Shown here: positions 36,092-46,407 of the stretch, in pieces | Numbering within the stretch: position 1 is the first letter of the stretch | How the letters are laid out: every line of letters begins with the position of its first letter | Assembly (NCBI RefSeq): GCF_021043605.1 | Contig: NZ_JAJNFB010000006.1 | Location: 1-61,305 of the forward strand | DNA from: Borreliella americana | GTDB taxonomy: Bacteria; Spirochaetota; Spirochaetia; Borreliales; Borreliaceae | Direction: 5' to 3' | Length of the DNA: 61,305 nt | The notes under the pieces: model-generated | The model's input: only the letters and a program-made list of their open reading frames with translations | What the model was told of the DNA's origin: nothing | Database searches by the model: none | Made by a program: the position numbers and the translations under genes

Positions 36092-38647
36092 TTGTCGAAA
36101 AATATTGATGATATTAAAAATGAAGATGGCAAAAAAATTAAGATTATTAAGTTAAAAAAGAAGGTAGTAAAAATTGTAACACACAATGATTTAAACAGTA
36201 AAAATGATTCAAATGGTTCTGTTGATTTGCATAAGCACAGCAGAACTGGTGGATATTCGCAAAACAGGGATAACAGAACTGGTGGATATTCACAAAACAG
36301 AGACAACAGGGCTGGTGGATATTCACAAAACAGAGACAACAGGGCTGGTGGATATTCACAACAAAACAGAGATAACAGGGCTGGTGGATATTCACAAAAC
36401 AGGGACAATAGAACTGGTGGATATTCACAACAAAACAGAGACAACAGAACTGGTGGATATTCACAAAACAGGGACAATAGAACTGGTGGATATTCACAAA
36501 ACAGAGACAACAGGGCTGGTGGATATTCACAAAACAGAGACAACAGAACCGGTGGATATTCACAAAACAGAGACAACTCAACTTCTCAATATCAAGGTTT
36601 GGCAAAGAGAACATATGTTGCCAAAAATAATCCTCAAAATAAATATACTTCTATTTCCATGTCTTTTAGAAGAGTTGTCAAAGCCAAAATTCCTGTTGTT
36701 GGCAGCACACCTTCAGCAGATTCTGAGAATAGTAAAGAGTTAAATCGTAAACTTGGTGAGAAAAAAAAACAGCAACAAGAGAGTCAAAAAAGCTATAAGA
36801 GAAAAAAAGCAGAAACTGAGAGCAAAACAATTGAGCAAAAAGTTTTTGATCAACTTCAAAAAAAGAAAAGAGAAAATTTAGCTAACCCTATTCCAAAGTC
36901 AATTGATATTATGGGTAGCATTACTGTTTCTGATCTTGCAAGAAAGATGAATTTAAAATCTTCTGATTTGATTGCTAAATTAATGGCTTTGGGTGTAATG
37001 GTGACTATTAATGAAAAAATAGATTCTGATACGGCAACTATTTTAGTTGAAGAATATGGTTCAAAAGTTAATGTTGTTTCTATTTATGATGAAACGATTA
37101 TAGAAGAAGAGGTGGAGGATCAAAGTAAAAGAGTTGAAAAACCTCCTGTTATTACAATAATGGGTCATGTTGATCATGGCAAGACTAAACTACTTTCTGT
37201 ACTTCAAAATATAGATATAAATCAAACAGAGTCTGGTGGCATTACTCAACATATTGGAGCTTATACTATTGTTTATAATGATCGAGAAATAACATTTTTA
37301 GATACTCCTGGCCATGAAGCTTTTACTATGATGAGAAGTCGTGGGGCGCAGGTTACAGACATTGTTGTTCTTGTCGTGTCAGCAATTGATGGTGTTATGC
37401 CTCAAACTATTGAGGCCATAAATCATGCAAAAGAAGCAAATGTTCCAATTATTGTTGCTATAAATAAGATTGATTTGCCGGATTCAAATCCCGATAAGAT
37501 TAAGCACCAGCTTTCAGAATATGGTTTAGTATCCGAGGATTGGGGGGGAGACACTATTTTTGTGCAGATTTCTGCTCTTAAAAAGATAGGAATTTCTGAA
37601 CTTCTTGATATGATTCTTTTACAGTCAGATATGATGTTATTAAAGGCAAATCCATCCAAAAGAGCTATTGGAAAAGTACTTGATGCCAAGATTGATTTGG
37701 GGCGAGGAATAGTTTGTTCTGTTATTATTGAGGATGGAACTCTTTATGTGGGAGATTCTTTTGTGGGTGGGGCGTGCTATGGTAAAGTTAAGGCATTAAT
37801 TAGCGACAAGGGTGTTCCTGTTAAGAGCGTTGGGCCTGCTAAGGCCATTAGTGTTTTGGGATTTTCTTCAATGCCTCAGGCTGGGGACCCTTTTCAAGTA
37901 ACCAAAACTGAAAAAGAAGCAAAATTGATCAGCTCCAAAAGACAAGATCTTAAAAAATATGAATCTTCCAAAAATGTAAAAAAAGTTACCATGTTAAATC
38001 TTTATGATTCAATCAAAGAAGGAGCGCTTAAAGAGCTTAAAATAATTTTAAAAGCAGATGTTCAAGGCTCAGTCGAAGCGTTAAAGAATTCTCTTGAAAA
38101 ATTAACAAACGATGAGGTTCGAGTAAGGGTTGTGCATTCATCAGCAGGGGTGATAACTGAAACAGATATTAGTTTTGCTTCAGCAAGCGATGCTATTGTT
38201 ATTGGATTTCATGTAAGGCCTACTGCAAAAGCTCAGGTGCTAGCAGATCAGGAAAAAGTTGAGATTAGAAAGTATAATGTTATTTATGATGCTATAAATG
38301 ATGTTAAGTCAGTTCTTGAGGGAATGCTTGAACCAAATGTTGAGCAGCAGTTTATTGGTTTTGCTGAAGTAAGAGCTGTAATAAATGTTCCAAAAATTGG
38401 GGTAATAGCCGGTTGTTATGTTTCTCAAGGACTAATAAAGCGAGATGCGATTACTAATGTAATGAGAGATGGTTTGCAGATTCATTCCGGCAAAATTTCA
38501 TCTTTAAAGCGATTTAAAGATGATGTTAAAGAAGTTGCTGAGCAATATGAGTGTGGCGTTGTGATTGATAATTATGCTAATATTAAAGAAGGAGATATAA
38601 TTGAAGCATTTGAGATAAAAAAGGTGAAAAAATCTTTTAAAACTTAG
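36092..38647 (+). CDS. infB: Translation initiation factor IF-2
   Basis: 851 residues. It delivers initiator tRNA to the 30S subunit. The N-terminal ~50-162 region is a Gly/Tyr/Ser/Gln/Asn/Arg repeat block. The IF2_N motif is [20 protein letters not shown]. The G domain has [17 protein letters not shown] (near residue 357), [17 protein letters not shown] and [12 protein letters not shown]. Domains II-IV finish with [14 protein letters not shown] 36092 lies five bases after GGAGGAG. Confidence 0.97.
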   Translation: MSKNIDDIKNEDGKKIKIIKLKKKVVKIVTHNDLNSKNDSNGSVDLHKHSRTGGYSQNRDNRTGGYSQNRDNRAGGYSQNRDNRAGGYSQQNRDNRAGGYSQNRDNRTGGYSQQNRDNRTGGYSQNRDNRTGGYSQNRDNRAGGYSQNRDNRTGGYSQNRDNSTSQYQGLAKRTYVAKNNPQNKYTSISMSFRRVVKAKIPVVGSTPSADSENSKELNRKLGEKKKQQQESQKSYKRKKAETESKTIEQKVFDQLQKKKRENLANPIPKSIDIMGSITVSDLARKMNLKSSDLIAKLMALGVMVTINEKIDSDTATILVEEYGSKVNVVSIYDETIIEEEVEDQSKRVEKPPVITIMGHVDHGKTKLLSVLQNIDINQTESGGITQHIGAYTIVYNDREITFLDTPGHEAFTMMRSRGAQVTDIVVLVVSAIDGVMPQTIEAINHAKEANVPIIVAINKIDLPDSNPDKIKHQLSEYGLVSEDWGGDTIFVQISALKKIGISELLDMILLQSDMMLLKANPSKRAIGKVLDAKIDLGRGIVCSVIIEDGTLYVGDSFVGGACYGKVKALISDKGVPVKSVGPAKAISVLGFSSMPQAGDPFQVTKTEKEAKLISSKRQDLKKYESSKNVKKVTMLNLYDSIKEGALKELKIILKADVQGSVEALKNSLEKLTNDEVRVRVVHSSAGVITETDISFASASDAIVIGFHVRPTAKAQVLADQEKVEIRKYNVIYDAINDVKSVLEGMLEPNVEQQFIGFAEVRAVINVPKIGVIAGCYVSQGLIKRDAITNVMRDGLQIHSGKISSLKRFKDDVKEVAEQYECGVVIDNYANIKEGDIIEAFEIKKVKKSFKT
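36242..36577. repeat. Ten in-frame 33/36-bp repeats in infB
   Basis: Ten tandem units encode R-(T/A)-GGYSQNRDN. Eight units are 33 bp; units 4 and 6 are 36 bp with an extra Gln. The total is exactly 336 bp (112 codons). Differences are mostly third-base or ACT/GCT (Thr/Ala) changes. The period is a multiple of three, so other frames stay open too, which explains long antisense ORFs here. Confidence 0.95.
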
Positions 38648-38670
38648 TATTGCTTTATTTATATGTGTTT

Positions 38671-39033
38671 ATGTATAAGGATATTAAAAAGTTTAAACTT
38701 GAAAGTTTTATTGCTCAAGAAATTGGCAATTTAATAGTAAGTGGAGGGATTAAAGATCCCAGAATTCATTCATTTTTAACGGTGGTTAAAGTAGAATTTT
38801 CAAAAGATTTAATAAATGCTAAGGTGTTTGTGGGCTCTATTAAAGAGGGCGCTTCTTTGGATAATGCAGTTAAAGCTTTAAATAATGCTAAGGGATTCAT
38901 TCAAAGTCAAATTATTAAGCGAATTAAAGTTAGAAGTACTCCTAAGTTATTATTTGTTAAGGATGATTCTCTTTCTAAATCATTTTATGTTAATAAGTTA
39001 ATTGAAGGATTAAATGCTACAAGAGAGAATTAA
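38671..39033 (+). CDS. rbfA: Ribosome-binding factor A
   Basis: 120-residue cold-shock 30S maturation factor. [40 protein letters not shown] and the KIRSTPKL-like [16 protein letters not shown] match RbfA. I start it at ATG 38671, whose [13 protein letters not shown] fits family starts; the frame also has a TTG at 38650. Neither has a clear ribosome site, so coupling to infB is likely. Confidence 0.9.
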   Translation: MYKDIKKFKLESFIAQEIGNLIVSGGIKDPRIHSFLTVVKVEFSKDLINAKVFVGSIKEGASLDNAVKALNNAKGFIQSQIIKRIKVRSTPKLLFVKDDSLSKSFYVNKLIEGLNATREN

Positions 39034-39035
39034 AT

Positions 39036-39884
39036 TTGGAAAATGGATTCCTTTTAATTAATAAAGAACAAGGTAAAACCTCTTTTGAAACTCTTTTCCC
39101 TGTAAAAAAATATTTTAATACAAATCGTGTTGGGCATGCTGGCACGCTTGACAAATTTGCAAGTGGAATTTTGATTGGTCTTGTGGGAAAATATACAAAG
39201 CTTTCAAGTTATTTTGCTTCTTTAGATAAAGAGTATGTAGCAGAATTTAGATTTGGATTAGAAACAGATACCCTTGATCCAAATGGAAGAATAGTGAATA
39301 AAACCGATCATATTCCTAATTTGGAGGATATAGATTTAAAGCTTAAAGATTTTGTAGGAGAGATTTATCAAAGTCCCCCCAAATTTTCTTCTGTTCATAT
39401 TGGTGGCAGCAGAGCCTATAAACTTGCTTTGAATGGAAAGTTTTTTGAAATTAAAAAACGAAGAGTGACTGTTTATAATATTCAAAGATTAAGTTATGAT
39501 TTTAGTTCTTCCTTGCTTGGTTTGAAAATTAACTGCTCAAAAGGTACTTATATTAGGAGTATTGCAAGAGATTTAGCCTATTCTCTAAATTCTTGCGCGT
39601 ATGTTAGCAGTTTAAAAAGAACCAAAGTAGGTATGTTTAGATTAAAAGATTCAACATTGTGTGAAAATTTAAGTAAAGCCCCCTTAATTAGTCTAGAATC
39701 TTTAAAAAGTTTTAAAAAGGTTTACATTGATTCTAATAAGATAAATTTTGTTAAAAATGGTGTTTATTTTGAAATTAAAATCAATATTAATGAATTTAGG
39801 ATTTTAAAATCCAGAGAAGAAAAAGTATTAGCGGTAATTCAAGGGGTGGGTTTGAATAAATATAAATATGTTATTATATTTTAA
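39036..39884 (+). CDS. truB: tRNA pseudouridine-55 synthase TruB
   Basis: Makes pseudouridine 55 in the tRNA T loop. 282 residues. NGFLLINKEQGKTSFE and VGHAGTLDKFASGILIGL contain the family motif with catalytic Asp. YQSPPKFSSVHIGGSRAYKLA and CSKGTYIRSIARDLA are further TruB blocks. The start is TTG 39036, two bases after the rbfA stop, with AGAGAG upstream. The end of this conserved block is followed by a 198-base gap. Confidence 0.95.
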   Translation: MENGFLLINKEQGKTSFETLFPVKKYFNTNRVGHAGTLDKFASGILIGLVGKYTKLSSYFASLDKEYVAEFRFGLETDTLDPNGRIVNKTDHIPNLEDIDLKLKDFVGEIYQSPPKFSSVHIGGSRAYKLALNGKFFEIKKRRVTVYNIQRLSYDFSSSLLGLKINCSKGTYIRSIARDLAYSLNSCAYVSSLKRTKVGMFRLKDSTLCENLSKAPLISLESLKSFKKVYIDSNKINFVKNGVYFEIKININEFRILKSREEKVLAVIQGVGLNKYKYVIIF

Positions 39885-39979
39885 TTATAAATATTTTATG
39901 ACATTTTAATTTTATATTTGTTTTTTTAAACAATTTAATAATTTATTATTAAAAATAACTTGAAAAGGGCACATTGCTT

Positions 39980-40008
39980 TTGTTATTTTTAAGAAAAAAT
40001 ATTATAAT
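39980..40008 (+). promoter_or_regulatory. Promoter of rpsO-pnp
   Basis: TTGTTA (39980-39985), 17 bases, and a perfect TATAAT (40003-40008). The predicted start near 40014 leaves a leader of about 69 bases that contains a 10-bp hairpin. Confidence 0.55.
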
Positions 40009-40029
40009 CTATTGTAGTAGTTATTTTAA

Positions 40030-40065
40030 ATTATAGCAAGAGGTTTGTTAGAGCTTTGCTATAAT
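40030..40065 (+). promoter_or_regulatory. Leader hairpin before rpsO (possible S15 autoregulatory element)
   Basis: attatagcaa (40030-40039) and ttgctataat (40056-40065) are perfect inverted copies with a 16-base loop. The right arm ends five bases before AGGAG (40071-40075) of rpsO. S15 represses its own mRNA through leader structures in other bacteria, though those structures differ between groups. Confidence 0.5.
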
Positions 40066-40082
40066 GGTATAGGAGTTGCTTT

Positions 40083-40349
40083 ATGATAGATAAAAAGCAA
40101 AAGCAAAAAATAGTTTCTGAATTTGGAAAAAATGAAAGCGATACTGGTTCTGTTGGGGTTCAGATTGCACTTATTACAGGTAGAATAAAGTATTTAACTG
40201 AACATTTAAAGATAAATAAAAAAGATCATAGTTCAAAAAGAGGTTTATTGAAGTTGGTAGGGCAAAGACGAAGTTTGTTGCGGTATTACCAGAAAAAAGA
40301 TTTAGAGGCTTATAGGATGTTGATATCTAAACTTGGTCTTAGAAAATAA
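40083..40349 (+). CDS. rpsO: 30S ribosomal protein S15
   Basis: 88 residues, the usual size. [40 protein letters not shown] and [20 protein letters not shown] are canonical uS15 helices that bind 16S rRNA. AGGAG lies seven bases before the ATG. It is followed by pnp after 14 bases, the order found in many bacteria. Confidence 0.98.
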   Translation: MIDKKQKQKIVSEFGKNESDTGSVGVQIALITGRIKYLTEHLKINKKDHSSKRGLLKLVGQRRSLLRYYQKKDLEAYRMLISKLGLRK

Positions 40350-40363
40350 AAAGAGGTTGAATT

Positions 40364-42532
40364 TTGAGGAAAATATTAAAGTTGAAAATAGGCAGAGACG
40401 AGTTAGTGTTTGAGACCGGATTTATGGCTAAACAGGCTAATGGATCAGTTCTTGCAACTTATGGGGGATCTTCGGTTCTTGCAACTGTTTGTTGTTCGAG
40501 TAATGTGAGAGAAGATTTGGATTTTGTTCCGCTTTCTGTTGAATATAATGAGAAATATTATGCAGCTGGTAAAATCCCGGGAGGATTTATCAAAAGAGAA
40601 GGAAAGCCAAAGGATAAGGAAATACTTGTTTCCAGGTTAATAGATAGGCCAATGAGGCCTCTTTTTGATAAAAGATTTGGTCGAGAAATTCAAGTAATTC
40701 CTACGACTTTAGCTACAGATCAGCTGAATCCTCCTGATATTGTAGGGATGAATGCTGCTTTTACGGCAGTTTTTTTGTCAGATATTCCGTTTAACGGTCC
40801 AATTGCGGCTGTTAGAATGGTTTATTTGAATGGTAAGTTTATAGTAAACCCTTCATTTGAAGAGATTCATGATTCTGATCTTGATATTGTTGTTGCCGGA
40901 AGTTTAAATGGAATTACTATGGTAGAAGGTGGTGCTAATGAGGTTGGTGAGGATATTTTGCTCTCAGCAATAGACGGTGCGCATGAATATATTAAACAAA
41001 TTTGCAATGCTCAAAAAGAATTTTTAGATATTGTAGGCAAAAAAGAAAAACTTCCTTTAGCTTTTGAAGAAAAAATATTTGAATTTAAAGATGAGCTTAG
41101 AGATTTTGTTTATGATGATCTTAAAGAAGCTTGCTTTGTTAAGGGAAAGCTTAATAGAGATAAAGCGATAACTTTGCTGCGAAATAAATCCTATGAGCAT
41201 TTTTCTTCTCTTGAGAAGTTGACTGATAGCAATGAATCTCTTTTTCATAAAGCTTTTGATGATTTTGAGAAGGAGATTGTTAGAAGTTCTATTCTTAACG
41301 ACAATATTAGAACAGATGGCAGAACTCCCAGTGAGATAAGAGATATTATTTCAGAAGTTGATATTTTAAGTAGGACGCATGGATCTGCACTTTTTACAAG
41401 GGGCGAAACGCAAGCTTTAGCGGTAACTACTCTTGGTACAAGCATTGATGAGCAAATAATGGATGATATTGATGGCGATAAGCGCCTTAATTTTATGCTC
41501 CATTATAATTTTCCTCCATTTTCAGTTGGTGAGACCGGTAGACTTATGACCGGCAGGCGCGAGATTGGGCATGGTCATTTAGCTCAAAGAGCTTTAGAAT
41601 CAATGGTTCCTGGAAAAAATGATTTTCCTTATACTATTAGAGTAGTTTCTGAGGTTTTAGAGTCTAACGGATCTTCTTCAATGGCTACTGTTTGTGCTGG
41701 GAGCATGTCTTTAATGTCAGCAGGGGTTCCTGTTAAAGGGCAAGTTGCAGGAATAGCCATGGGGCTTATTAGCGAAGGGGATAAATATGTGGTTTTAAGT
41801 GATATTCTTGGAGAAGAGGATCATTTAGGTGATATGGACTTCAAAGTGGCTGGTACAAAAAATGGAATTACTGGATTTCAAATGGATATTAAGATTGAAA
41901 ATGTTACCAAAGATTTAATGAGGGATGCTCTTGAGCAGGCAAGAATAGGTAGAATACATATATTATCTATTATGAATACTGTAATTTCTAATTCAAGAGT
42001 TGGCATATCTAAGTATGCTCCCAAAATTGTTCAACTTCAAATTGACATTGACAAGATATCTCTTGTGATAGGATCTACTGGAAAAACCGTTAAGGCTATA
42101 ACAGATGAGTTTGAAGTTAAGGTTCAAATTGAACAGAATGGGAAAATCATTCTTTTCGGGGATGATGATTTTAAGATGCAAAAGGCCAAAGAAAGAATAG
42201 AGAGTATTGTAAGAGAACCAAAGGTAGGCGAAATTTATGAAGGAATTGTTAAAAAGATTAATAGCTTTGGGGCCTTTATTGAACTTACTCCTGCAAAGGA
42301 AGGATTTTTAAGTACTCGTTTAAAACCTAGAGACAGTAAGTATGGTTCTGGAAGATTTGGGAATAGTAATAGATATTCTAGATTTGGTAGTGGTGGAGAT
42401 AATATAAGAGGTAATGCGGGGTTAGTTCGTCCTCCAAAATTAGAAGAAGGTCAGCGAATTAAGGTTAAAATAATTGATATAGACAAATTTGGAAAAATTG
42501 ATCTTGAAATTGTTAGAGATAAAGATTATTAA
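40364..42532 (+). CDS. pnp: Polynucleotide phosphorylase
   Basis: 3'-5' phosphorolytic RNase, 722 residues. Two RNase PH domains are evident: [18 protein letters not shown] and the later [20 protein letters not shown]. The catalytic region has [20 protein letters not shown]. The KH domain contains [20 protein letters not shown]. The S1 domain starts [20 protein letters not shown] but is split by an insert of about 25-30 Gly/Arg/Ser/Tyr-rich residues after EGFLSTRL. Start TTG 40364 follows AGAGG by seven bases. Confidence 0.97.
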   Translation: MRKILKLKIGRDELVFETGFMAKQANGSVLATYGGSSVLATVCCSSNVREDLDFVPLSVEYNEKYYAAGKIPGGFIKREGKPKDKEILVSRLIDRPMRPLFDKRFGREIQVIPTTLATDQLNPPDIVGMNAAFTAVFLSDIPFNGPIAAVRMVYLNGKFIVNPSFEEIHDSDLDIVVAGSLNGITMVEGGANEVGEDILLSAIDGAHEYIKQICNAQKEFLDIVGKKEKLPLAFEEKIFEFKDELRDFVYDDLKEACFVKGKLNRDKAITLLRNKSYEHFSSLEKLTDSNESLFHKAFDDFEKEIVRSSILNDNIRTDGRTPSEIRDIISEVDILSRTHGSALFTRGETQALAVTTLGTSIDEQIMDDIDGDKRLNFMLHYNFPPFSVGETGRLMTGRREIGHGHLAQRALESMVPGKNDFPYTIRVVSEVLESNGSSSMATVCAGSMSLMSAGVPVKGQVAGIAMGLISEGDKYVVLSDILGEEDHLGDMDFKVAGTKNGITGFQMDIKIENVTKDLMRDALEQARIGRIHILSIMNTVISNSRVGISKYAPKIVQLQIDIDKISLVIGSTGKTVKAITDEFEVKVQIEQNGKIILFGDDDFKMQKAKERIESIVREPKVGEIYEGIVKKINSFGAFIELTPAKEGFLSTRLKPRDSKYGSGRFGNSNRYSRFGSGGDNIRGNAGLVRPPKLEEGQRIKVKIIDIDKFGKIDLEIVRDKDY

Positions 42533-42538
42533 AATAAT

Positions 42539-44050
42539 ATGAAATTTGTTTTGAATAATTTATTTAAAGGTTGTCTTATATGTTTTTTCTTGTTTTTTTC
42601 CTGCCTTACTACAAATAAATCTATTCAAGATTCTAATATTAGTAATATTGTAGAGAATAAAAAAGAATCAGTTATTATTGATGATAATAACGATGCTTTT
42701 GAGAGTGAATTTAAAAGAGACTATTTGATAGGATTAAAAGATAATGAATCTTTTTTTCTTAGTGATGCTTTTTTAAAAGAAAATAATTTTTATTTCAAAA
42801 AAGCCAGAGAAAGTTATGCTAAAAAAAATATTGGCTTGACAAATTATTATTTGAATAAAATAGTAGCCAATGGGGATAAGCACAGCAGGGAATTGCTAGC
42901 TAAGGCGAATTTGCTTTTTGGATATGTAAATTATGAGAGTGGTTTTTATGATCTTTCCGAATATAATTTTGATTTATTTTTAAAAGACTATAAATATTCT
43001 CATGCTAGTTTAAGATCAGCTGAATTGAAATATCTTGCTAGAGAAAAATCGGATGCAATTTCTGTATTTAAAGAGATTAACGAATTTTCTATCTCAGGTT
43101 ATGATAAAGAGATTTATGACTTTTTAAGTAATAAACTTGGGATAAGTCATTTAAAATTAGAGTCTTTAGGATTCCTTGACAACAGTGTTTTTGATACATT
43201 TGTCTTTAATGATAATATATTTGTAACTAATATATTGGGAGGGCTTTTAAGATATAATATTAAAAAAAATGATTGTAGAGTTTATCTTAAGGATAAAAAG
43301 AGCATTTTTTTAAATGGCATTAGGGGTTTTGCAGATTATAATGGAACAATTTATATTGGTGGTAAAAATGTTGTTTATTATATAGATGATGTTGATGGGG
43401 ATTTAAAGCAAATAAATGTTCCCAGTAATGCTGATTTTAGCAATGTGCAAGTTTTGATCGGTGTTAAAAATGGAATATTTGTTGGTACTTTAAATTCTGG
43501 GTTATGGTTTTATGATTTAAAAAATTGGAAAAATGTACCTCTTGGATCCAATAAAATTTCTTCACTCTGCTTTGATAGTTTAAAAAATTTATTGTTGGTT
43601 GGAACAGTTGACAAGGCTATTTATAGTATTAATGTAGATAATTTGAAAAAGATCGAACATTTGGATTTTTTTAGTAAGAATGATAATGAGAAAAATATTA
43701 ATTTTATAAAAAAATATAAAGATAGTTATTTTGTAGGGACATATGGCGGGGGGCTTTTTGAATTCAATTTAAATAAAAATAGCTATAAAAAGCACGTTAT
43801 TGCCAATAATGTTGATGTTAATTATTTTATGGATATGGAGATTAAAGATAAAAAGTTATTGTTTGCAACCTTTGATCATGGCCTATTGATTTATGATTCT
43901 GAAAATGACAATTGGGATTATTTTGGACCCAATAATGGACTTCTTAATTTAAATTTAATAAAAGTTTCTAGATTTGAAAATTATGTCATATTGGGCACTC
44001 TTAATAACGGTTTGGTTTTTGTAGATGAAAATATTAAAAAACAGTTATGA
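42539..44050 (+). CDS. Predicted lipoprotein with propeller-like repeats
   Basis: 503 residues. A hydrophobic N-terminus ends in LFFSC at Cys22, a plausible relaxed Borrelia lipobox. Residues about 80-200 look like tetratricopeptide helices (FKKARESYAKKNIGLTNYYL, YESGFYDLSEYNFDLFLKDY). The rest has regularly spaced strands with repeated G-x-(L/N)-x-x-G-L-(W/F/L) endings, for example FVGTLNSGLWFYDL, FVGTYGGGLFEFNL, FATFDHGLLIYDS and LGTLNNGLVFVDE. These are like blades of a two-component-regulator-type propeller. It overlaps the lptF-like gene by 26 bases. Confidence 0.75.
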   Translation: MKFVLNNLFKGCLICFFLFFSCLTTNKSIQDSNISNIVENKKESVIIDDNNDAFESEFKRDYLIGLKDNESFFLSDAFLKENNFYFKKARESYAKKNIGLTNYYLNKIVANGDKHSRELLAKANLLFGYVNYESGFYDLSEYNFDLFLKDYKYSHASLRSAELKYLAREKSDAISVFKEINEFSISGYDKEIYDFLSNKLGISHLKLESLGFLDNSVFDTFVFNDNIFVTNILGGLLRYNIKKNDCRVYLKDKKSIFLNGIRGFADYNGTIYIGGKNVVYYIDDVDGDLKQINVPSNADFSNVQVLIGVKNGIFVGTLNSGLWFYDLKNWKNVPLGSNKISSLCFDSLKNLLLVGTVDKAIYSINVDNLKKIEHLDFFSKNDNEKNINFIKKYKDSYFVGTYGGGLFEFNLNKNSYKKHVIANNVDVNYFMDMEIKDKKLLFATFDHGLLIYDSENDNWDYFGPNNGLLNLNLIKVSRFENYVILGTLNNGLVFVDENIKKQL

Positions 44051-45314
44051 GTCTTACATAATTACTGAATTTTTAAAATATTTTTTAATTACTTTTTTAT
44101 TTTTCTTTTTCGTATTTTTTATAAATCAAGTTTTATTCTTTATGAGAATACTTCTTCAAAATTATGTTCCCTTTTTGAAGGCTTTTATTTTTATTATATA
44201 TTCTCTTCCTATGGTTATTGCGCTTTCTCCTCCCTTTGCTTCTTTGATTTCAGTAATTCTTACTATTCATAAATTCAAGCTTCACAATGAAATTTTAGCT
44301 TTTCGTTCAATTGGCATATCAATTTTTGATTTACTTGTCCCATTTTTTAAATTGGGAATAGTTATTGTTTTTATATCTTTTATATCTAATGATATTTTAC
44401 TTCCACTTGGATCTATTGGTAGGTTAAAAATTTTTAATGAAATAAAAGAAGAAGTTCCCCATTTGGTATTAAAGCCTTATTCAAGCAAGCAATATGGAGA
44501 TTTGATTTTTGTTTCTGGTGAGAAATCGGAAAATGGTTATAAAAATGTAACTTTTTTTGATAACACTGGGCTTAAGGGTTTTGATAGAATATTTATGGCA
44601 AAAAATCTTGATATTAGAAAAGAAAATTTTCAAGTATATTTTATTTTAAATGATGTTATATCTATTGCTTTAACAGACAGTGAAAGTGGATTTTATGATT
44701 ATTTTTATGCAGATAAGATGAAATATTCAATCGATCAGGTTACATTTAGTGATAGTTTTTTATTAAATTATGTAACTCCTTCTCAAATGAGCATGAGGGA
44801 TGTTATACAATTAATTAAAAAGCAAAATAATTTAATTGCAGATTCAAATATAAAAAATAATCTAGAAGGAGACTTTTTAAGTTTAAATTTTTCAAATCTT
44901 TATTTAAATTATTTATACAATCAAAACTATTATATGGATGAATCTTATGTTTTTGAAAATTTAAACTATATGTATAATTTAAATTTAAATTTTAAACCTT
45001 ATCAAGATAGAAGCATGAAGCAAAATTTGGCTCTGTTTAATCTTGAATTTTATCAAAAAATTAGTTTACCACTTTCAGTTTTATTTTTTATTTTTTTAGC
45101 TTTTTCAATGGGAATGTATTCTAATAGAAAATATTCCATTATTCTTGAACTTGTAATTTCAATTATTGTTTGTGTTTTTTATTGGGTAATGTTTATTGGT
45201 GGAAAAGTTTATACTGTGCAGTATGCACCAAATCCTATTATTGTTACTATTTTGCCCAATTTAATTTTAATTATTGCAGGAGCAATTCTCTTTTTGAGAT
45301 TGTTAAAAAAATGA
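44025..45314 (+). CDS. lptF: LptF/LptG-family permease (first of two)
   Basis: 429 residues, YjgP/YjgQ family. Three N-terminal membrane helices are seen (about 15-40, 52-75, 98-118). A periplasmic beta-rich domain (about 125-320) and three C-terminal helices (about 345-428) follow. LRSIGIS-like AFRSIGISIFDLLVPF is the coupling-helix region. In LPS bacteria LptF and LptG form the membrane part of the LPS extractor with LptB. Lyme Borrelia is reported to lack LPS. The stop overlaps the next gene (ATGA), so the pair is coupled. Confidence 0.85.
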   Translation: MKILKNSYESYIITEFLKYFLITFLFFFFVFFINQVLFFMRILLQNYVPFLKAFIFIIYSLPMVIALSPPFASLISVILTIHKFKLHNEILAFRSIGISIFDLLVPFFKLGIVIVFISFISNDILLPLGSIGRLKIFNEIKEEVPHLVLKPYSSKQYGDLIFVSGEKSENGYKNVTFFDNTGLKGFDRIFMAKNLDIRKENFQVYFILNDVISIALTDSESGFYDYFYADKMKYSIDQVTFSDSFLLNYVTPSQMSMRDVIQLIKKQNNLIADSNIKNNLEGDFLSLNFSNLYLNYLYNQNYYMDESYVFENLNYMYNLNLNFKPYQDRSMKQNLALFNLEFYQKISLPLSVLFFIFLAFSMGMYSNRKYSIILELVISIIVCVFYWVMFIGGKVYTVQYAPNPIIVTILPNLILIIAGAILFLRLLKK

Positions 45315-46378
45315 AAATAGATAAGCTTTTTATAAAAAGCATCATTCTTACTTTTTTGTCCATGAACTTACTTTTCATGATTTTAATTATGCTTGGTGAT
45401 TTGTTTGTTAATCTTCTTAATTATCTTGAAAAGAATATTGGCCTTAAGGATATTCTTTATATTTATTATTTATATTTGCCAAAGGCATTCTCAGATGGGG
45501 TTGCTTTATCTTTTCTTTTTGCTATTTCGAATCTTATTGGCAATCTTTCTATGAGAAATGAAATAATAGGTCTTTTTAGTTGTGGAGTTCCACTTACCAG
45601 GATATTAAAACCAATCATTTTAATTAGTATATTTATTTCAGTTAGTCTTTTCTTTTTTGATAATTATTTAGTAATAGACACTATAGCAAAAAGAGATGTT
45701 CTTATTAAGAATAGCATTGGCAATAGTGGATCTGGTGATAAAACCATAATAATAAGAGATCTTGCTAGAGAAATTTATAATATTAAATCTTACGATATTG
45801 ATGAGAATACTTTTGCTAATTTGATGATTATAATTAAAGACAGCAAAGATGAATTTCAAACAAGGTACGATATAAATAAAGCCGAATGGAAAGATAATAA
45901 ATGGAAGCTTTATGGTATTAGAGAGTTTGTTAGGGTTGATAAAAAAATTAAAGAGAATGCCTACGATGTTCTTGATGGAACAGGAATTATTAAGCTGGCA
46001 CCTGATTACATAAGAACCGTAATGCTCTCATCAAAGGCATTAAATTTTACTAAACTTATAAATTGGATAAGTTTTCTCAAAGCCGAACGTTTAAATTATT
46101 CTGATGCGTTGTTTGATTTGTTAAATAGGATATTCTTTTCATTTAGATTGATTCTTCTCAGCTTTACTGTTGGTTTTATTGCTCTTGCTCTTAAAAAAAA
46201 TATTTTTATACTCAGCTTATTAAATAGCATTGCTTTTGCTGTTGTTTATGTTATTTCTATTGTAATTTTTAATTTTTTAGCGGATCTTGGTTATTTACAC
46301 ATATATATAGCAAGCTCTTTTACAACTATATTTTTTTTGATTATCAATTTTTTTGTTTATAGGATTGTTAGGAAATAA
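45311..46378 (+). CDS. lptG: LptF/LptG-family permease (second of two)
   Basis: 355 residues from ATG 45311, which overlaps the stop of its paralogue (ATGA). Helices occur near 10-35, 52-75, 93-115 and three at the C-terminus (about 275-350). NEIIGLFSCGVPLTRILKPI is the coupling-helix motif shared with LptF/G. The intervening domain is the periplasmic jellyroll. The frame is open back to 45170, but that part lies within lptF. It is likely to form a heterodimer with the preceding gene product. Confidence 0.85.
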   Translation: MKIDKLFIKSIILTFLSMNLLFMILIMLGDLFVNLLNYLEKNIGLKDILYIYYLYLPKAFSDGVALSFLFAISNLIGNLSMRNEIIGLFSCGVPLTRILKPIILISIFISVSLFFFDNYLVIDTIAKRDVLIKNSIGNSGSGDKTIIIRDLAREIYNIKSYDIDENTFANLMIIIKDSKDEFQTRYDINKAEWKDNKWKLYGIREFVRVDKKIKENAYDVLDGTGIIKLAPDYIRTVMLSSKALNFTKLINWISFLKAERLNYSDALFDLLNRIFFSFRLILLSFTVGFIALALKKNIFILSLLNSIAFAVVYVISIVIFNFLADLGYLHIYIASSFTTIFFLIINFFVYRIVRK

Positions 46379-46407
46379 TATATATAATAATTATTTGAGA
46401 TATTTAT

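Noticed and set aside
36242-36577. Possible CRISPR-like array
   Set aside because: The units are contiguous, in frame with IF-2 and have no unique spacers.
36064-36614. Long open frames on the minus strand and in another plus frame across the infB repeats (Cys/Pro/Leu-rich peptides)
   Set aside because: They arise because the repeat period is a multiple of three and lacks stops in other frames. They have no ribosome sites and odd composition.
45170-45310. 5' extension of the second LptF/G gene
   Set aside because: It lies in the other frame of the first permease, with Cys/Tyr-rich nonsense sequence; ATG 45311 overlaps the stop in the usual ATGA way.
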